In this document: positions 18,758 to 27,801 of the stretch, piece by piece
How the letters are laid out: the number at the start of each line of letters is the position of its first letter
Position numbering within the stretch: position 1 is the stretch's first letter
From: Actinomadura chibensis NBRC 106107
GTDB taxonomy: Bacteria > Actinomycetota > Actinomycetes > Streptosporangiales > Streptosporangiaceae
Length of the DNA: 64,000 nucleotides
Assembly (NCBI RefSeq): GCF_001552135.1
Contig: NZ_BCQP01000012.1
Location: 1 to 64,000, forward strand
Direction of reading: 5' to 3'
Position numbers and translations under genes: made by a program
Notes under the pieces: generated by a model
What the model saw: only the letters and a program-made list of their open reading frames with translations
Databases searched by the model: none
What the model was told of the DNA's origin: nothing

Positions 18758-20257
18758 GTGCCGGACGCACAGCCGCTGCGGGCGCACGACCCGCCGCGCC
18801 TGGGCCGCTACCGGCTGCTCGGCCGCCTCGGCTCGGGCGCGCAGGGCACCGTCTACCTGGGCGAGGGCGTGGACGGCGAGCACGTCGCGGTCAAGCTGCT
18901 GCGGGTCCAGTTCGACGACGACGACACCGCGCGGGCCCGGTTCGTCCGGGAGGCCGAGGTCGCGAAGCAGGTCGCCCGGTTCTGCACCGCCCAGTTCCTC
19001 GACGCCGAGGTCGCCGGGGACACCCCGTACCTCGTCAGCGAGTACGTCCCGGGCGAGGCGCTGAACCGGACCGTGTCGAGGGACGGGCCGCTCGCCGGCG
19101 GCGCGCTGGACCGGCTCGCCGTCAGCACCGCGAGCGCGCTCACCGCCATCCACCGCGCCGGGATCGTGCACCGCGACCTGAAGCCGCACAACGTCCTGCT
19201 CGGCCCGGACGGCCCCCGCGTGATCGACTTCGGGCTGTCGCGGGTGCTGGACGCGGCGAGCGCCGTCAGCAGCCGCGCCGTCGGCACCCCCGCGTACATG
19301 GCGCCCGAGCAGGTGTCCGGGCAGGACGTCGGCGCCGCCGTCGACGTGTTCGCGTGGGGCGCGACGATCACGTTCGCGGCGACGGGCCGCCCGCCGTTCG
19401 GGTCCGACTCCATCCCGGCGGTGATGTACCGGGTGCTGCACCACGAGCCCGACCTCGGCGGCCTGGACGGCGAGCTGCGCGAGCTGGTCGGCGCGTCCCT
19501 CGCCAAGGACCCGGCGGCGCGGCCGACGGCGGCGCAGCTCCTGCTGCGGCTCGTCGGGCACGAGGACGCCTTCGACACCGCCGCCGCGGCCGCCGCCCCG
19601 CCCGCGCCGCAGCCTCCTCCCCCGCCGCAGGACGGCGGCGGCTCGGACACGCTGCCGCCCGCGCCCACCGAGACCGCCCCGGACACCGCGCGCGACGGCC
19701 CCCGTGGGCCGCGCCGCCGCAGGTGGGGGCGCGCGATCGGCGCCGCCGTCGCCGCGTTCGCGGCCGCCGCCCTCGCCGGGGCGGCCGGATACACGCTGCT
19801 GGACCGTCCGCCCGACACGCCGCCCGAGGCGGGCGGGCCGCAGGGCGAGGACCGCGTGACCGTCCCCGGCACGGCCACCGCGTCGAGGCCGTCGTCGGCG
19901 CGGCCGAGCCCCGGCCGGTCCACGACGGCGGCGGCGCCGCCGCGGCCGAGCCCGAGCGGGGGGACGCGCCCCGGCGGCGGGGGCGGGACCGGGCGGCCGC
20001 CGCCGTCCTCGGACCCGCCGCCGAAGCGGGTCGTGCTCGGCTCCCCCGACCCGGACCGCTACTGCGGGGCGCGCGACCGGAACGCCGTCTACCGGGTCAG
20101 CAAGTGGTACTGCGTGCCGCGGAACGGCGACATCGGCGTCGACACCCCGATCACGATGACGACGGTGTGCGCGTCGCAGTACGCGCCCGACGCCGAGGCG
20201 CGGCTGCGCGGCGACGCCGCCACCCCGTCCGACTGGGACTGCTACGTCCTGAGATGA
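18758..20257 (+). CDS. Receptor-type Ser/Thr protein kinase (PknB-like)
   Basis: 499 residues. The kinase domain (about 20-275) is complete: GSGAQGTVYLG glycine loop, catalytic Lys in VAVKLLR, HRDLKPHNVLL, DFGLSR, then GTPAYMAPEQ. A Pro-rich linker follows, one TM helix at about 325-350 (RAIGAAVAAFAAAALAGAAG), a Pro/Ser/Arg spacer and a 70-residue external C-terminal domain with four cysteines (RYCGA, WYCVP, VCASQ, DCYVL), probably two disulphides. Start GTG 18758 has GGGGAGGAAG upstream. No PASTA repeats are present, so the external domain senses something other than muropeptide. It sits between the PAC2 gene and convergent mshC. Confidence 0.92.
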   Translation: MPDAQPLRAHDPPRLGRYRLLGRLGSGAQGTVYLGEGVDGEHVAVKLLRVQFDDDDTARARFVREAEVAKQVARFCTAQFLDAEVAGDTPYLVSEYVPGEALNRTVSRDGPLAGGALDRLAVSTASALTAIHRAGIVHRDLKPHNVLLGPDGPRVIDFGLSRVLDAASAVSSRAVGTPAYMAPEQVSGQDVGAAVDVFAWGATITFAATGRPPFGSDSIPAVMYRVLHHEPDLGGLDGELRELVGASLAKDPAARPTAAQLLLRLVGHEDAFDTAAAAAAPPAPQPPPPPQDGGGSDTLPPAPTETAPDTARDGPRGPRRRRWGRAIGAAVAAFAAAALAGAAGYTLLDRPPDTPPEAGGPQGEDRVTVPGTATASRPSSARPSPGRSTTAAAPPRPSPSGGTRPGGGGGTGRPPPSSDPPPKRVVLGSPDPDRYCGARDRNAVYRVSKWYCVPRNGDIGVDTPITMTTVCASQYAPDAEARLRGDAATPSDWDCYVLR

Positions 20258-20267
20258 CCCGCCGAGG

Positions 20268-21497
20268 CTAGAGCGCGACGCCGAGGAGCGCGTCGACGAC
20301 GGCCCCGACCCGCTCCGGCGCCGACTCGTCCGCCCCGTCGGCGGCGGCCCAGGCGTCGACGGCGGCGAGCGCGGCCGGGGCGTCCAGGTCGTCGGCGAGC
20401 CCGGCGCGGACGGCGGCGGCCACGGGCTCCGCGGGCGGGCCGGACGGCCGGGCCACGGCGGCGCGCCACCGGTCGAGCCGGGCGACCGCCTCGGCGAGGC
20501 CCGCGTCCGTCCACTCCCAGTCGGCGCGGTAGTGGTGCGCGAGCAGCGCCAGCCGGATCGCCATCGGGTCGGTGCCGGCCTGCCGCAGCTTCGACACGAA
20601 CACGAGGTTCCCGCGCGACTTGGACATCTTCTCGCCGTCCAGCCCGACCATGCCCGCGTGGACGTAGGCGCGGGCGTGCGGCCGCTCGCCGGTGGCGACC
20701 TGGGCGTGGGACGCGCTCATCTCGTGGTGCGGGAACGCCAGGTCGGAGCCGCCGCCCTCCACGTCGAACGCCATCCCGAGGTACTCGATGGAGATCGCCG
20801 AGCACTCCACGTGCCAGCCGGGGCGGCCCTCCCCGAACGGCGACTCCCAGCCGGGCTCGCCGGGGCGCCGCGCCATCCACAGCATCGGGTCGAGCGGGTC
20901 GCGCTTGCCGTCGCGGCCCGGGTCGCCGCCGCGCTCGGCGAACAGCGGCGCCATCTCGTCCCGGGTGAGGCGGCTGACCTGCCCGAACGACGGGTCGGAG
21001 GCGACGGGGAAGTACACGTCGCCGGCCACCTCGTAGGCGGCGTCCCGGCCGCGCAGCTTCTCGATCATCTCGACGATCAGCGGGATCGCCTCGACCGCGC
21101 CGACGTAGTGGTCCGGCGGCAGCACGCGCAGCGCCGTCATGTCGTCGCGGAAGAGCTGGATCTCCCGGTCGGCGAGGGCGCGCCAGTCCTGCCCGGTGTC
21201 GCGGGCACGTTCCAGGAGGGGGTCGTCGACGTCGGTGGCGTTCTGGACGTAGTGGACGCGGTGCCCGAGGTCCCGCCAGAAGCGGTTCACGAGGTCGAAG
21301 GCCACGTAGGTGTTGGCGTGGCCGAGGTGCGTCGCGTCGTAGGGGGTGATCCCGCACACGTACATGCGGGCGGTCGGGCCGGGGGACGTGGGCCGGGTCG
21401 TCCCCGTCCCGGTGTCGTGGAGGCTGAGCGGCCTGGCCGCCGCGGGCAGCCCCGACGCGGGGAGGCTGGGGACTTCGGGTGCCGACCACGATCGCAT
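20268..21497 (-). CDS. mshC: Cysteine--1-D-myo-inosityl 2-amino-2-deoxy-alpha-D-glucopyranoside ligase MshC
   Basis: 409-residue ATP-dependent ligase that joins Cys to GlcN-Ins, the penultimate step of mycothiol synthesis. It is a paralogue of cysteinyl-tRNA synthetase: Zn/Cys site at YVCGITPYD, nucleotide motif [13 protein letters not shown], second metal region with the WHVECSA segment, and KMSKS loop [12 protein letters not shown]. The length (about 410, lacking the tRNA anticodon-binding domain) separates MshC from CysS. The ATG at 21497 lies 6 nt behind a TAAGCT -10. The gene is an actinobacterial marker. Its usual partners TIGR03843, DUF3090 and the phosphomutase are 3 kb away. Confidence 0.95.
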   Translation of the reverse strand: MRSWSAPEVPSLPASGLPAAARPLSLHDTGTGTTRPTSPGPTARMYVCGITPYDATHLGHANTYVAFDLVNRFWRDLGHRVHYVQNATDVDDPLLERARDTGQDWRALADREIQLFRDDMTALRVLPPDHYVGAVEAIPLIVEMIEKLRGRDAAYEVAGDVYFPVASDPSFGQVSRLTRDEMAPLFAERGGDPGRDGKRDPLDPMLWMARRPGEPGWESPFGEGRPGWHVECSAISIEYLGMAFDVEGGGSDLAFPHHEMSASHAQVATGERPHARAYVHAGMVGLDGEKMSKSRGNLVFVSKLRQAGTDPMAIRLALLAHHYRADWEWTDAGLAEAVARLDRWRAAVARPSGPPAEPVAAAVRAGLADDLDAPAALAAVDAWAAADGADESAPERVGAVVDALLGVAL

Positions 21498-21503
21498 ATC
21501 GAA

Positions 21504-21509
21504 AGCTTA
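21504..21509 (-). promoter_or_regulatory. -10 element of a leaderless mshC promoter
   Basis: On the minus strand TAAGCT is followed by six bases and then the ATG, so the predicted transcript begins at the start codon. Confidence 0.45.
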
Positions 21510-21577
21510 GCCATGCGCTCCCGGCGGGTTCGCGGCGAGATCGCACCAAGCGCCGCCCGGTGCCCGGCATGCCGGGT

Positions 21578-22522
21578 TCACCCGGACCGGACGCGCGGGT
21601 CGAGGACGGAGTACCCGATGTCGACCAGCAGGTTCGCGGCGATCACGAACAGCGTCACGGTCAGCGTCACCCCGATGATCACCGGGGTGTCGCCCGCCGC
21701 GATGGACTGGTAGACGAGCTGGCCGACGCCCTGCAGCCCGAACACCTTCTCGGTCACGACGGTGGAGCCGACGAGCGCGCCGAGGTCGACGCCGAACTGG
21801 GTGACGACCGGGGTCAGCGCCGCGCGCAGCCCGTGTCGCAGGACGACCCGCCGCTCCGGCAGCCCCTTCGCGCGGGCGGTGCGGACGTAGTCCTCGCCGA
21901 GGACGTCCAGCATCGCGCCGCGGGTGAGGCGGGTGTAGGACGCGAGCATCAGCAGCGCCAGCGCGATCCACGGCAGCGTCATCCGGCGCAGGAAGTGCTC
22001 CTGCATCGGCGGGCCCGCCTCGAACAGGTGGACGCCCGCCTGGTCGAGCCCCGTCGCGAAGGCGTACAGCAGCACGAGCGCCAGCACGAACGGCGGCGTG
22101 GACAGCCCGACCAGCACGAACACGGTGGCGGCCCGGTCCCACAGGCTGCGCGCGCGGGTGGCGCTCAGCACGCCGAGCGCGACGCCGCCCGCCGACCACA
22201 GGCACGCCGCGCCGCCGACGAGCCACAGCGTCGTCGGGAGCCGCTCGGCGATCAGCGCGGACACCGGCGTCCCGTTGACGTAGGAGTCGCCGAGGTCGCC
22301 GCGCAGCAGCCGCTCGGCGAACCGCCAGTACTGGACGAGGACGGGCCGGTCCAGCCCGAGGCCCGTGCGGATCCGGGCGAGGGTCTCGGCGGTCGCCCGC
22401 GGCCCGCCGATCACCCGCTCCACCGGGACCGGCGACACGTGCAGGAACACGAACACCAGCGTGGACACGAGCCACAGCACGGTGACCGAGTACAGCAGGC
22501 GGCGGAGGACGTGGCGCGGCAC
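21578..22522 (-). CDS. Peptide ABC transporter permease, DppB-like (orphan)
   Basis: About 314 residues, with TM1 at LYSVTVLWLVSTLVFVF, an external domain, five more helices and the EAA motif RTARAKGLPERRVVLRHGL. GTG 22522 is 11 nt after GGGAGG; the alternative GTG 22534 overlaps the dppC-like stop by four bases. It pairs with the upstream DppC-like gene, but no ATPase or binding protein is encoded nearby. The two permeases must borrow those subunits, for instance from the opp operon at 9.1-15.2 kb, or be remnants. Its sequence clearly differs from the OppB-like permease there, so it is not a recent duplication. Confidence 0.88.
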   Translation of the reverse strand: MPRHVLRRLLYSVTVLWLVSTLVFVFLHVSPVPVERVIGGPRATAETLARIRTGLGLDRPVLVQYWRFAERLLRGDLGDSYVNGTPVSALIAERLPTTLWLVGGAACLWSAGGVALGVLSATRARSLWDRAATVFVLVGLSTPPFVLALVLLYAFATGLDQAGVHLFEAGPPMQEHFLRRMTLPWIALALLMLASYTRLTRGAMLDVLGEDYVRTARAKGLPERRVVLRHGLRAALTPVVTQFGVDLGALVGSTVVTEKVFGLQGVGQLVYQSIAAGDTPVIIGVTLTVTLFVIAANLLVDIGYSVLDPRVRSG

Positions 22523-22530
22523 GGCCCCGG

Positions 22531-23514
22531 TCACCTCCCGCGCCGGGCCCGGCCGCCCGGGCCGAGCGCGTCGCGGATCCCGTCGCCGATCAGGTTGAAC
22601 GACAGCGTGGTCAGCAGCAGCAGCGCCCCGGGGACGGCGAGCAGCCACCACGCCGTGCGGAACACGTCGCCGCCCTCGCCGAGCATCGAGCCGAGGCTCG
22701 GCATCGGCGGCCGCACGCCCGCGCCGAGGAACGACAGCGTCGCCTCGAACCCGATCGCCGCCGGGATCTGCAGCGAGGTCAGCACGGTGACCTGCGCGGC
22801 GAGGTTCGGCAGGACGTCGGCCAGCATGATCCGCGCGTTGGACGACCCGGCCGCGCGGGCCGCCTCGATGAACTCCCGCCGCCGCAGCGCGAGCACCTGC
22901 CCGCGGATCACCCGGCCGAACGCCGCGAACGAGAAGAAGGCGATCACCAGGGTCGTCATGGCGAGCCCGGCGCCCGCGGAGGAGACCTGGAACGTCGTCG
23001 CCAGCGTGATCGCGACGAGCAGGTAGGGCAGCGCGAGCGTCATGTCCATCAACCGGGCGAGAAGGGTGTCGGTGAGGCCGCCCGCGAACCCCGCGAACGT
23101 CCCGGCGGCCGTCCCCGCGACGGACGCGAGCAGCGCCGCGCAGATCCCGACGACCAGGGAGATCCGGGTGCCGTAGGCGGCGCGGACGAGGACGTCGCGG
23201 CCGAGCTGGTCGGCGCCGAGCGGGAACTCGGCGCCCGGCCCGCGCGGCTGCCCGTCGACGTCGAGCCCGGTGGCCGGGAACGTGGCGTCGTAGGGGTGCC
23301 CGGTCAGGTGCGCCCACAGCGGCGCGAGCAGCGCGAACAGCCCGACCGCGAACAGGACGGCGAGGGCGGCGACGGCGGCCCGGTCGCGGCGGAACCGCGT
23401 CCAGGCGATCTGCACCGGGGTGCGCCCCCGCACCGGCGGCGGGGCGGCGCCCCGATCCGGCGACCGCGGTAAGACGGGAAGGACGTCGCCCTGCCCCCGT
23501 GCCCCACCTGCCAT
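22531..23514 (-). CDS. Peptide ABC transporter permease, DppC-like (orphan)
   Basis: 327 residues. It has the OppC_N tail (VQIAWTRFRRDRAAVAALAV), TM helices and the EAA motif IEAARAAGSSNARIMLADV. The ATG at 23514 is preceded by GGGGAG at eight bases; GTG 23523 would sit on that site. It is the first gene of a two-permease unit. No terminator or regulator can be recognised between it and the NRDE gene upstream. Confidence 0.88.
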   Translation of the reverse strand: MAGGARGQGDVLPVLPRSPDRGAAPPPVRGRTPVQIAWTRFRRDRAAVAALAVLFAVGLFALLAPLWAHLTGHPYDATFPATGLDVDGQPRGPGAEFPLGADQLGRDVLVRAAYGTRISLVVGICAALLASVAGTAAGTFAGFAGGLTDTLLARLMDMTLALPYLLVAITLATTFQVSSAGAGLAMTTLVIAFFSFAAFGRVIRGQVLALRRREFIEAARAAGSSNARIMLADVLPNLAAQVTVLTSLQIPAAIGFEATLSFLGAGVRPPMPSLGSMLGEGGDVFRTAWWLLAVPGALLLLTTLSFNLIGDGIRDALGPGGRARRGR

Positions 23515-23631
23515 CCGCCGCACTCCCCGTCTGCCGGTGACCGGGCGGTCCCCGCCGCCCCACGAAGATCGCGATGAGTAGCAAACCTAGCACCGAGCGT
23601 CATGCGCCCGTGCCCACTCGGCGGAAAACGG

Positions 23632-24396
23632 CTACAGCACGCGCTTCCAGGCCCCGGCGTCGCCCGGCGCGGCGGAGAAGTCGTAGCGCACCCCGTCCCG
23701 CCGCAGGGCCACGAGGCTGACGGACGTGGTCCCCCAGACCCGCCCGTCCCCGAGGTCGAGCAGCGGGAGCAGCGCCCGGTGATCCGCCCGCGGCAGCCCG
23801 TCCCCGTTCACGAGCGGCAGCCACTCCCCCCAGGCCACGCCCACAGGCTCCTCGAACCCGGGCGTGGGCCGCCCCACGGCCTCCAGCCGAGGCCGGAAGT
23901 AGGCGAGGCGCGCCGCCATGTAGGCGTCTTCGGTGGCCCCTTCGAGCTGCCCTTCCCCCTCAAGCCCGCTGTTGACGATCACATGGAGCCCGGCCCCGAG
24001 CTCCCGCTCGCTCACCTCACCCCCGTCCCAGCTCCACAACCGAACCCGCCCGGGCTCGGCCGCCAAGAGATGGAACGGATCGAAGGCCCGAAGATCGAGC
24101 TCCCCCAACTTCCCCTCAGAAGCGACCAGCAGGGGCAGTTCCCCCCGCGAGACGCGCCCCTCCTCATCAGCCATCCGCCCCCGCCCGTTGAGCACGGTGG
24201 CGACCCGGGGCACCCCCGGCTCCACAGCGAGCCAAGTCCCTCCGGCCCGCAGATCCCGCCCGCCGATGACCGAAGGCCGATCGCCCCAATGGGCCCCCGG
24301 CGCCTCCCAGGATCGGGCAACGAACTCATCCCGGACCCCCACAACAAGGACAGGCACCACAGAACCCGGATCAACATGAACGATCGCCGTACACAT
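23632..24396 (-). CDS. NRDE/TANGO2-family protein
   Basis: 254 residues beginning MCTAIV, with a Cys at position 2 as in the NRDE (transport and Golgi organisation 2) family, whose signature is Asn-Arg-Asp-Glu; here the motif reads GVRDEFVAR, so Asn is replaced by Val. Eukaryotic TANGO2 has been linked to lipid and haem handling; bacterial function is unknown. The start is the ATG giving the N-terminal MC. Codon use is unlike its neighbours: GGA, GGT, CCT and GCT are frequent and third positions are less GC-rich. Together with the adjacent repeat, this suggests a more recent arrival. It splits mshC from its usual partners. Confidence 0.72.
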   Translation of the reverse strand: MCTAIVHVDPGSVVPVLVVGVRDEFVARSWEAPGAHWGDRPSVIGGRDLRAGGTWLAVEPGVPRVATVLNGRGRMADEEGRVSRGELPLLVASEGKLGELDLRAFDPFHLLAAEPGRVRLWSWDGGEVSERELGAGLHVIVNSGLEGEGQLEGATEDAYMAARLAYFRPRLEAVGRPTPGFEEPVGVAWGEWLPLVNGDGLPRADHRALLPLLDLGDGRVWGTTSVSLVALRRDGVRYDFSAAPGDAGAWKRVL

Positions 24397-24513
24397 CCCC
24401 CAATTCCAACACCAGCGACATTCCGTCCACACCCCCGGGTCCCACCCAGCCGAACAGTGCGGAACCCCTCTTGGACGAGACCTCAGCCAGCGCCACGGGC
24501 AGGGCCGCGGAGC

Positions 24514-24636
24514 GAGCGCCAGCGAGCGCAGCGGCAATGCCCGGCGCGCCGCGTCCCCGCAGCGGAGGGAGCGCCAGCGACCGAAGCGAGGAGACCCGAG
24601 CGCGCAGCCGGGGGGCGTGGGGGGTCGCCCCCCCAC
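24514..24636 (-). repeat. Intergenic repeat element with G/C-run hairpin
   Basis: The 12-mer gagcgccagcga occurs at 24514-24525 and 24569-24580, surrounded by related agcgag/gcagcg units. It is followed by a hairpin with arms gtgggggg (24617-24624) and ccccccac (24629-24636), two bases past the TIGR03843 stop. The hairpin probably terminates that gene. The repeat-plus-hairpin layout resembles dispersed intergenic elements of actinomycetes. Otherwise the 240-bp gap holds no gene. Confidence 0.5.
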
Positions 24637-24637
24637 A

Positions 24638-25429
24638 CTAAAGGGGCGGCCAGGGAATCGCGGGCCAGTCCTCCGGCGGGTACGGGTGGATGCGGTGCTT
24701 GAGCATCAGCTCGACGCGCCGCCGGGTGGCGTCGACCTCGGCGGGGGTGAGGAGTTCGGCGAGGCGGGCGGCGAGGGGCCCGCCGCGCAGGGCGGCGTGG
24801 ACGCGGCCGAGCGCGTCGAGGGCCTCGGCGGTGAGCTGCTTGCCGCGCCACTGCCAGAGGACGGTCCTCAGCTTGTACTCGACGGAGAAGCACACGCCGT
24901 GGTCGCAGCCGTAGACGTGCCCGTCGCCGGGGGGCAGCAGGTGGCCGATCTTGCGGTCGGCGTTGTTGACGACGGCGTCGAAGACGGCCATGCGGCGGAT
25001 GGCGTCGTCGTCGGAGCGGGACAGGCCGACGAGGTCGATGTCGGGGTCGGGCTCGACCCAGAGCTGGACCATGCCGGGCCCGTAGGGGCCGTCGCGGTGG
25101 ACGGTCGGCGGGACGGTCCCCCACCCCATCGTCTTGGACACCTCGTAGGCGGCGACCTCCCGCTCGGCGAGGGTGCCGTCGGGGAAGTCCCAGAGGGGGC
25201 GCTCGCCCGCGACGGGCTTGTAGACGCAGGCGGCGGTGCGCCCGTCGTGCTCGATGGAGCAGTACAGGGTGGCGTTGGACGCCTGGACGAGCCGCCCTTC
25301 GACGCCGAGCCGCCCGGCCGACAGCAGCTCCTCGGCGGCGGCGACGTCCCGGGGGTGGACGGGTCGTTCGGACGCGCCCTGCCCGGCGGCGTCGCCGGCG
25401 GGGGCCCGGTCGCGGGAGGACTGCGTCAT
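24638..25429 (-). CDS. TIGR03843 (SCO1664-like) conserved actinobacterial protein, PI3/4-kinase-like fold
   Basis: 263 residues. Recognisable family segments are GRLVQASNATLYC, CVYKPVAGERPLWDFPDG, VNNADRKIGHLLPP and YGCDHGVCFSVEYKLRTVLW. The K, D-R-K and D-H-G pattern resembles PI3/4-kinase or HipA-like phosphotransferase sites. In the established actinobacterial arrangement (M. tuberculosis Rv2133c-Rv2135c region, S. coelicolor SCO1664-1666) this gene travels with DUF3090 and a phosphomutase-like gene close to mshC, as here. The start is ATG 25429. The biochemical activity is not known. Confidence 0.85.
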   Translation of the reverse strand: MTQSSRDRAPAGDAAGQGASERPVHPRDVAAAEELLSAGRLGVEGRLVQASNATLYCSIEHDGRTAACVYKPVAGERPLWDFPDGTLAEREVAAYEVSKTMGWGTVPPTVHRDGPYGPGMVQLWVEPDPDIDLVGLSRSDDDAIRRMAVFDAVVNNADRKIGHLLPPGDGHVYGCDHGVCFSVEYKLRTVLWQWRGKQLTAEALDALGRVHAALRGGPLAARLAELLTPAEVDATRRRVELMLKHRIHPYPPEDWPAIPWPPL

Positions 25430-25482
25430 GGCCTCATTCTCCCGGCCGCGCCGTCCATGATCCAGCACAACGGGTCGCCATC

Positions 25483-26031
25483 TCAGCCCAGGTATCCGTT
25501 CTGCCGGGGGCACACGTGGCCCTCGGCGTCGAGGGGCAGGCCGCACAGGGGGCAGGGCGGGCGCCCGGCGGCGACGACCTTCAGGGCGCGCTCGGCGAAC
25601 GCGCGGGCCTGGGCGGCGCTGATCCGGACGCGGAGCACGGCGATGGCGGGGTCGTCCTCGCCGACCTCGGCCTCCTCCTCGGTCTCGGTGACCTCCTGCG
25701 CCTCGATGACGACCTGCTCGTCGTCGGGGTCCCAGGCGAGGGCCATGGTGCCGACCCGGAACTCCTCCTCGACGGGCTGGTCGAGGGGGCCGTCGTCGAG
25801 CAGCTCGGACGGCGTGACCGCGGGCACCGGGGCCTCGCCGCCGCTGCGCCGCAGCACCTCGTCCAGCAACTCCTCCAGCCGTTCGGCCAGCAGCGTGACC
25901 TGGAACTTCTCCAGTCCGACGCTGGTGACCCGGCGGCCGGAGCGCGCCTGCAGGTAGAAGGCCCGGTCGCCGGGACGCCCGACGGCGCCGGCGACGAACC
26001 GCTCCGGCGGGTCGTAGGAGATGACGGGCAT
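25483..26031 (-). CDS. DUF3090 (TIGR03847) protein
   Basis: 182-residue actinobacterial protein. The N-terminus has PPERFVAGAVG followed by YLQARSGRRVTSVGLEK, and the C-terminus bears a zinc-ribbon-like CPLCGLPLDAEGHVCPRQN. It is the middle member of the conserved TIGR03843/DUF3090/phosphomutase trio, all on the minus strand. The spacing of 10 nt to the phosphomutase gene implies an operon. The function is unknown; the Cys cluster suggests metal binding. Confidence 0.9.
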   Translation of the reverse strand: MPVISYDPPERFVAGAVGRPGDRAFYLQARSGRRVTSVGLEKFQVTLLAERLEELLDEVLRRSGGEAPVPAVTPSELLDDGPLDQPVEEEFRVGTMALAWDPDDEQVVIEAQEVTETEEEAEVGEDDPAIAVLRVRISAAQARAFAERALKVVAAGRPPCPLCGLPLDAEGHVCPRQNGYLG

Positions 26032-26041
26032 GACACCGACC

Positions 26042-26755
26042 CTACGCGCCGCCGCCGACCGGCGCGTCCCCCGGCCCGAGTCCGGCTTTTCCGGAACCCT
26101 CCCCCGGCGGTTCCGGAACGAGGGCGGCGACGTCGCCGCCGGTGTCGTTGACGCGGACGACGAACGGCCGCGTCTCGGTGTACCGGATGACGGTGAGCGA
26201 GGCGGGGTCGGCCTGGATCCGCTGGAACTGGTCGAGGTGGAGGCCGAGCGCGTCCGCGACGACCGCCTTGATGATGTCGCCGTGGCTGCACACGGCGTAG
26301 AGGGCGTCGGGCCCGTGCTCGGCGGCGATCCGCCGGTTCCAGTCGCGGACGGCGGTGACGGCGCGGTGCTGCGCGCCCGCGAGCGACTCCCCGTCCTCGC
26401 CGGGGAACCGGACGGCGCTCGGGTGGGCCTGCACGACCCGCCAGAGCGGCTCCTCGGCCAGCTCCTTGAGGGGGCGGCCGGTCCAGTCGCCGTAGCGGAC
26501 CTCGCCGAACCGGTCGTCGGTCTCGACCTTCCCGGCGGGGCCGGTCCGGCCGGCGGCGACGGCCTCGGCGGTCTCGGCGCAGCGGTCGAGGGGGCTCGCG
26601 ACGACGGCGGCGAGCGGCAGCGGCGCGAGGCGGGCGGCGAGCGCGGCGGCCTGCGCGCGGCCGCGCTCGTCGAGGCGGACGCCGGGCGTCCAGCCGGCCA
26701 GCACCGGGCCGGTCATCGCGGTCAGGCCGTGCCGCACCAGGAGAAGGGTGGTCAC
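26042..26755 (-). CDS. Histidine phosphatase-superfamily protein, MSMEG_4193 (TIGR03848) type
   Basis: 237 residues. The catalytic LLLVRHGLT carries the phospho-His, ASPLDRCAETAEAV the second basic/acidic region, and VCSHGDIIKAVVAD the second His. It is annotated as a probable phosphomutase in the conserved trio; whether it is a phosphatase or mutase is untested here. The start is GTG 26755 (MTTLLLVRHG), matching family N-termini, rather than GTG 26764. It is the promoter-proximal gene of the trio and is divergent from corA. Confidence 0.88.
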   Translation of the reverse strand: MTTLLLVRHGLTAMTGPVLAGWTPGVRLDERGRAQAAALAARLAPLPLAAVVASPLDRCAETAEAVAAGRTGPAGKVETDDRFGEVRYGDWTGRPLKELAEEPLWRVVQAHPSAVRFPGEDGESLAGAQHRAVTAVRDWNRRIAAEHGPDALYAVCSHGDIIKAVVADALGLHLDQFQRIQADPASLTVIRYTETRPFVVRVNDTGGDVAALVPEPPGEGSGKAGLGPGDAPVGGGA

Positions 26756-26829
26756 ACCGGCCACTCTAAGAGATCACGGAACGTCCCGGCACGGCGCGGG
26801 CGCGCCCCGGATGCGCGACAATGCGGGCT

Positions 26830-27801
26830 GTGATCGTGGACAAGGCCATCTACGCCGACGGGACCCGCCGCGACATCGAGGGCGACATCAGCGACGCGTT
26901 CGACCTCGCCCGCGAGGAGGGCGACTGCTTCGTCTGGATCGGGCTGTTCGAACCCGACGAGGACGAGTTCGAGCTGGTCAGGGACGAGCTCCAGCTGCAT
27001 CCCCTGGCCGCCGAGGACGCCGTGTCCGCGCACCAGCGGCCGAAGCTGGAGCGCTACGACGACACGCTGTTCATCGTGCTGAAGACGCTGACCTACATCG
27101 ACGAGACGTCCGACATCGAGGTCGGCGAGATCATGGTGTTCCTCGGCCCGGACTTCGTCGTCACCGTCCGGCACGGCGCGGGGAACCCGCTCGGGACCGT
27201 CCGCAAGCGGCTGGAGGACTCCCCCGAGATGCTGAAGCACGGCGCGACGAGCGTGCTGTACGCGGTGTGCGACGAGGTCGTCGACCGCTACGGCGTCGTC
27301 GCGCACGAGGTCGAGGTCGACATCATCGGGCTGGAGCGGGCCGTGTTCGACCCGCAGGCGCGCGACGTCACCGAGGACGTCTACTCCCTGAAGCGGGAGG
27401 TGCTGGAGTTCCGCGGCGCGGAGGACCCGCTGGTCCCGGTGCTGACGGAGATCGTGAAGGGCCGGGTCGCCGAGTGCGGCTCGACCCGCGAGTACTTTCG
27501 CGACGTCCTCGACCACCTGCTGCGCGTGGACGAGCAGGTCGACGCGCACAACGAGCTGCTCAACAGCGTCCTGACGGCGCATCTCGCGCTGCTCGGCAAA
27601 CGGCAGAACGAGGACATGCGGAAGATCTCGGCGTGGGCGGCGATCATCGCGGTGCCGACCGCGATCGCCGGGATCTACGGCATGAACTTCAACCAGATGC
27701 CGGAGCTCCACTGGAGGTACGGATACCCGCTGGTCATCGTGGCGATGGCGGTGGCGTGCACACTGCTGTTCCGCCGCCTGCGCAAGAGCGGCTGGCTCTA
27801 G
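26830..27801 (+). CDS. corA: CorA-family Mg2+/Co2+ transporter
   Basis: About 323 residues. A soluble alpha/beta and long-helix N-terminal domain is followed by two C-terminal TM helices with the selectivity signature YGMNF between them (IYGMNFNQMPE), and a basic end RRLRKSGWL. The start is given as GTG 26830, which yields MIVDKAIYADG like other actinobacterial CorA proteins and lies 7 nt after GACAAT (leaderless-like). The in-frame ATG 26821 would add three residues. Its stop overlaps the stop of the convergent membrane-protein gene by a few bases. Confidence 0.9.
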   Translation: MIVDKAIYADGTRRDIEGDISDAFDLAREEGDCFVWIGLFEPDEDEFELVRDELQLHPLAAEDAVSAHQRPKLERYDDTLFIVLKTLTYIDETSDIEVGEIMVFLGPDFVVTVRHGAGNPLGTVRKRLEDSPEMLKHGATSVLYAVCDEVVDRYGVVAHEVEVDIIGLERAVFDPQARDVTEDVYSLKREVLEFRGAEDPLVPVLTEIVKGRVAECGSTREYFRDVLDHLLRVDEQVDAHNELLNSVLTAHLALLGKRQNEDMRKISAWAAIIAVPTAIAGIYGMNFNQMPELHWRYGYPLVIVAMAVACTLLFRRLRKSGWL

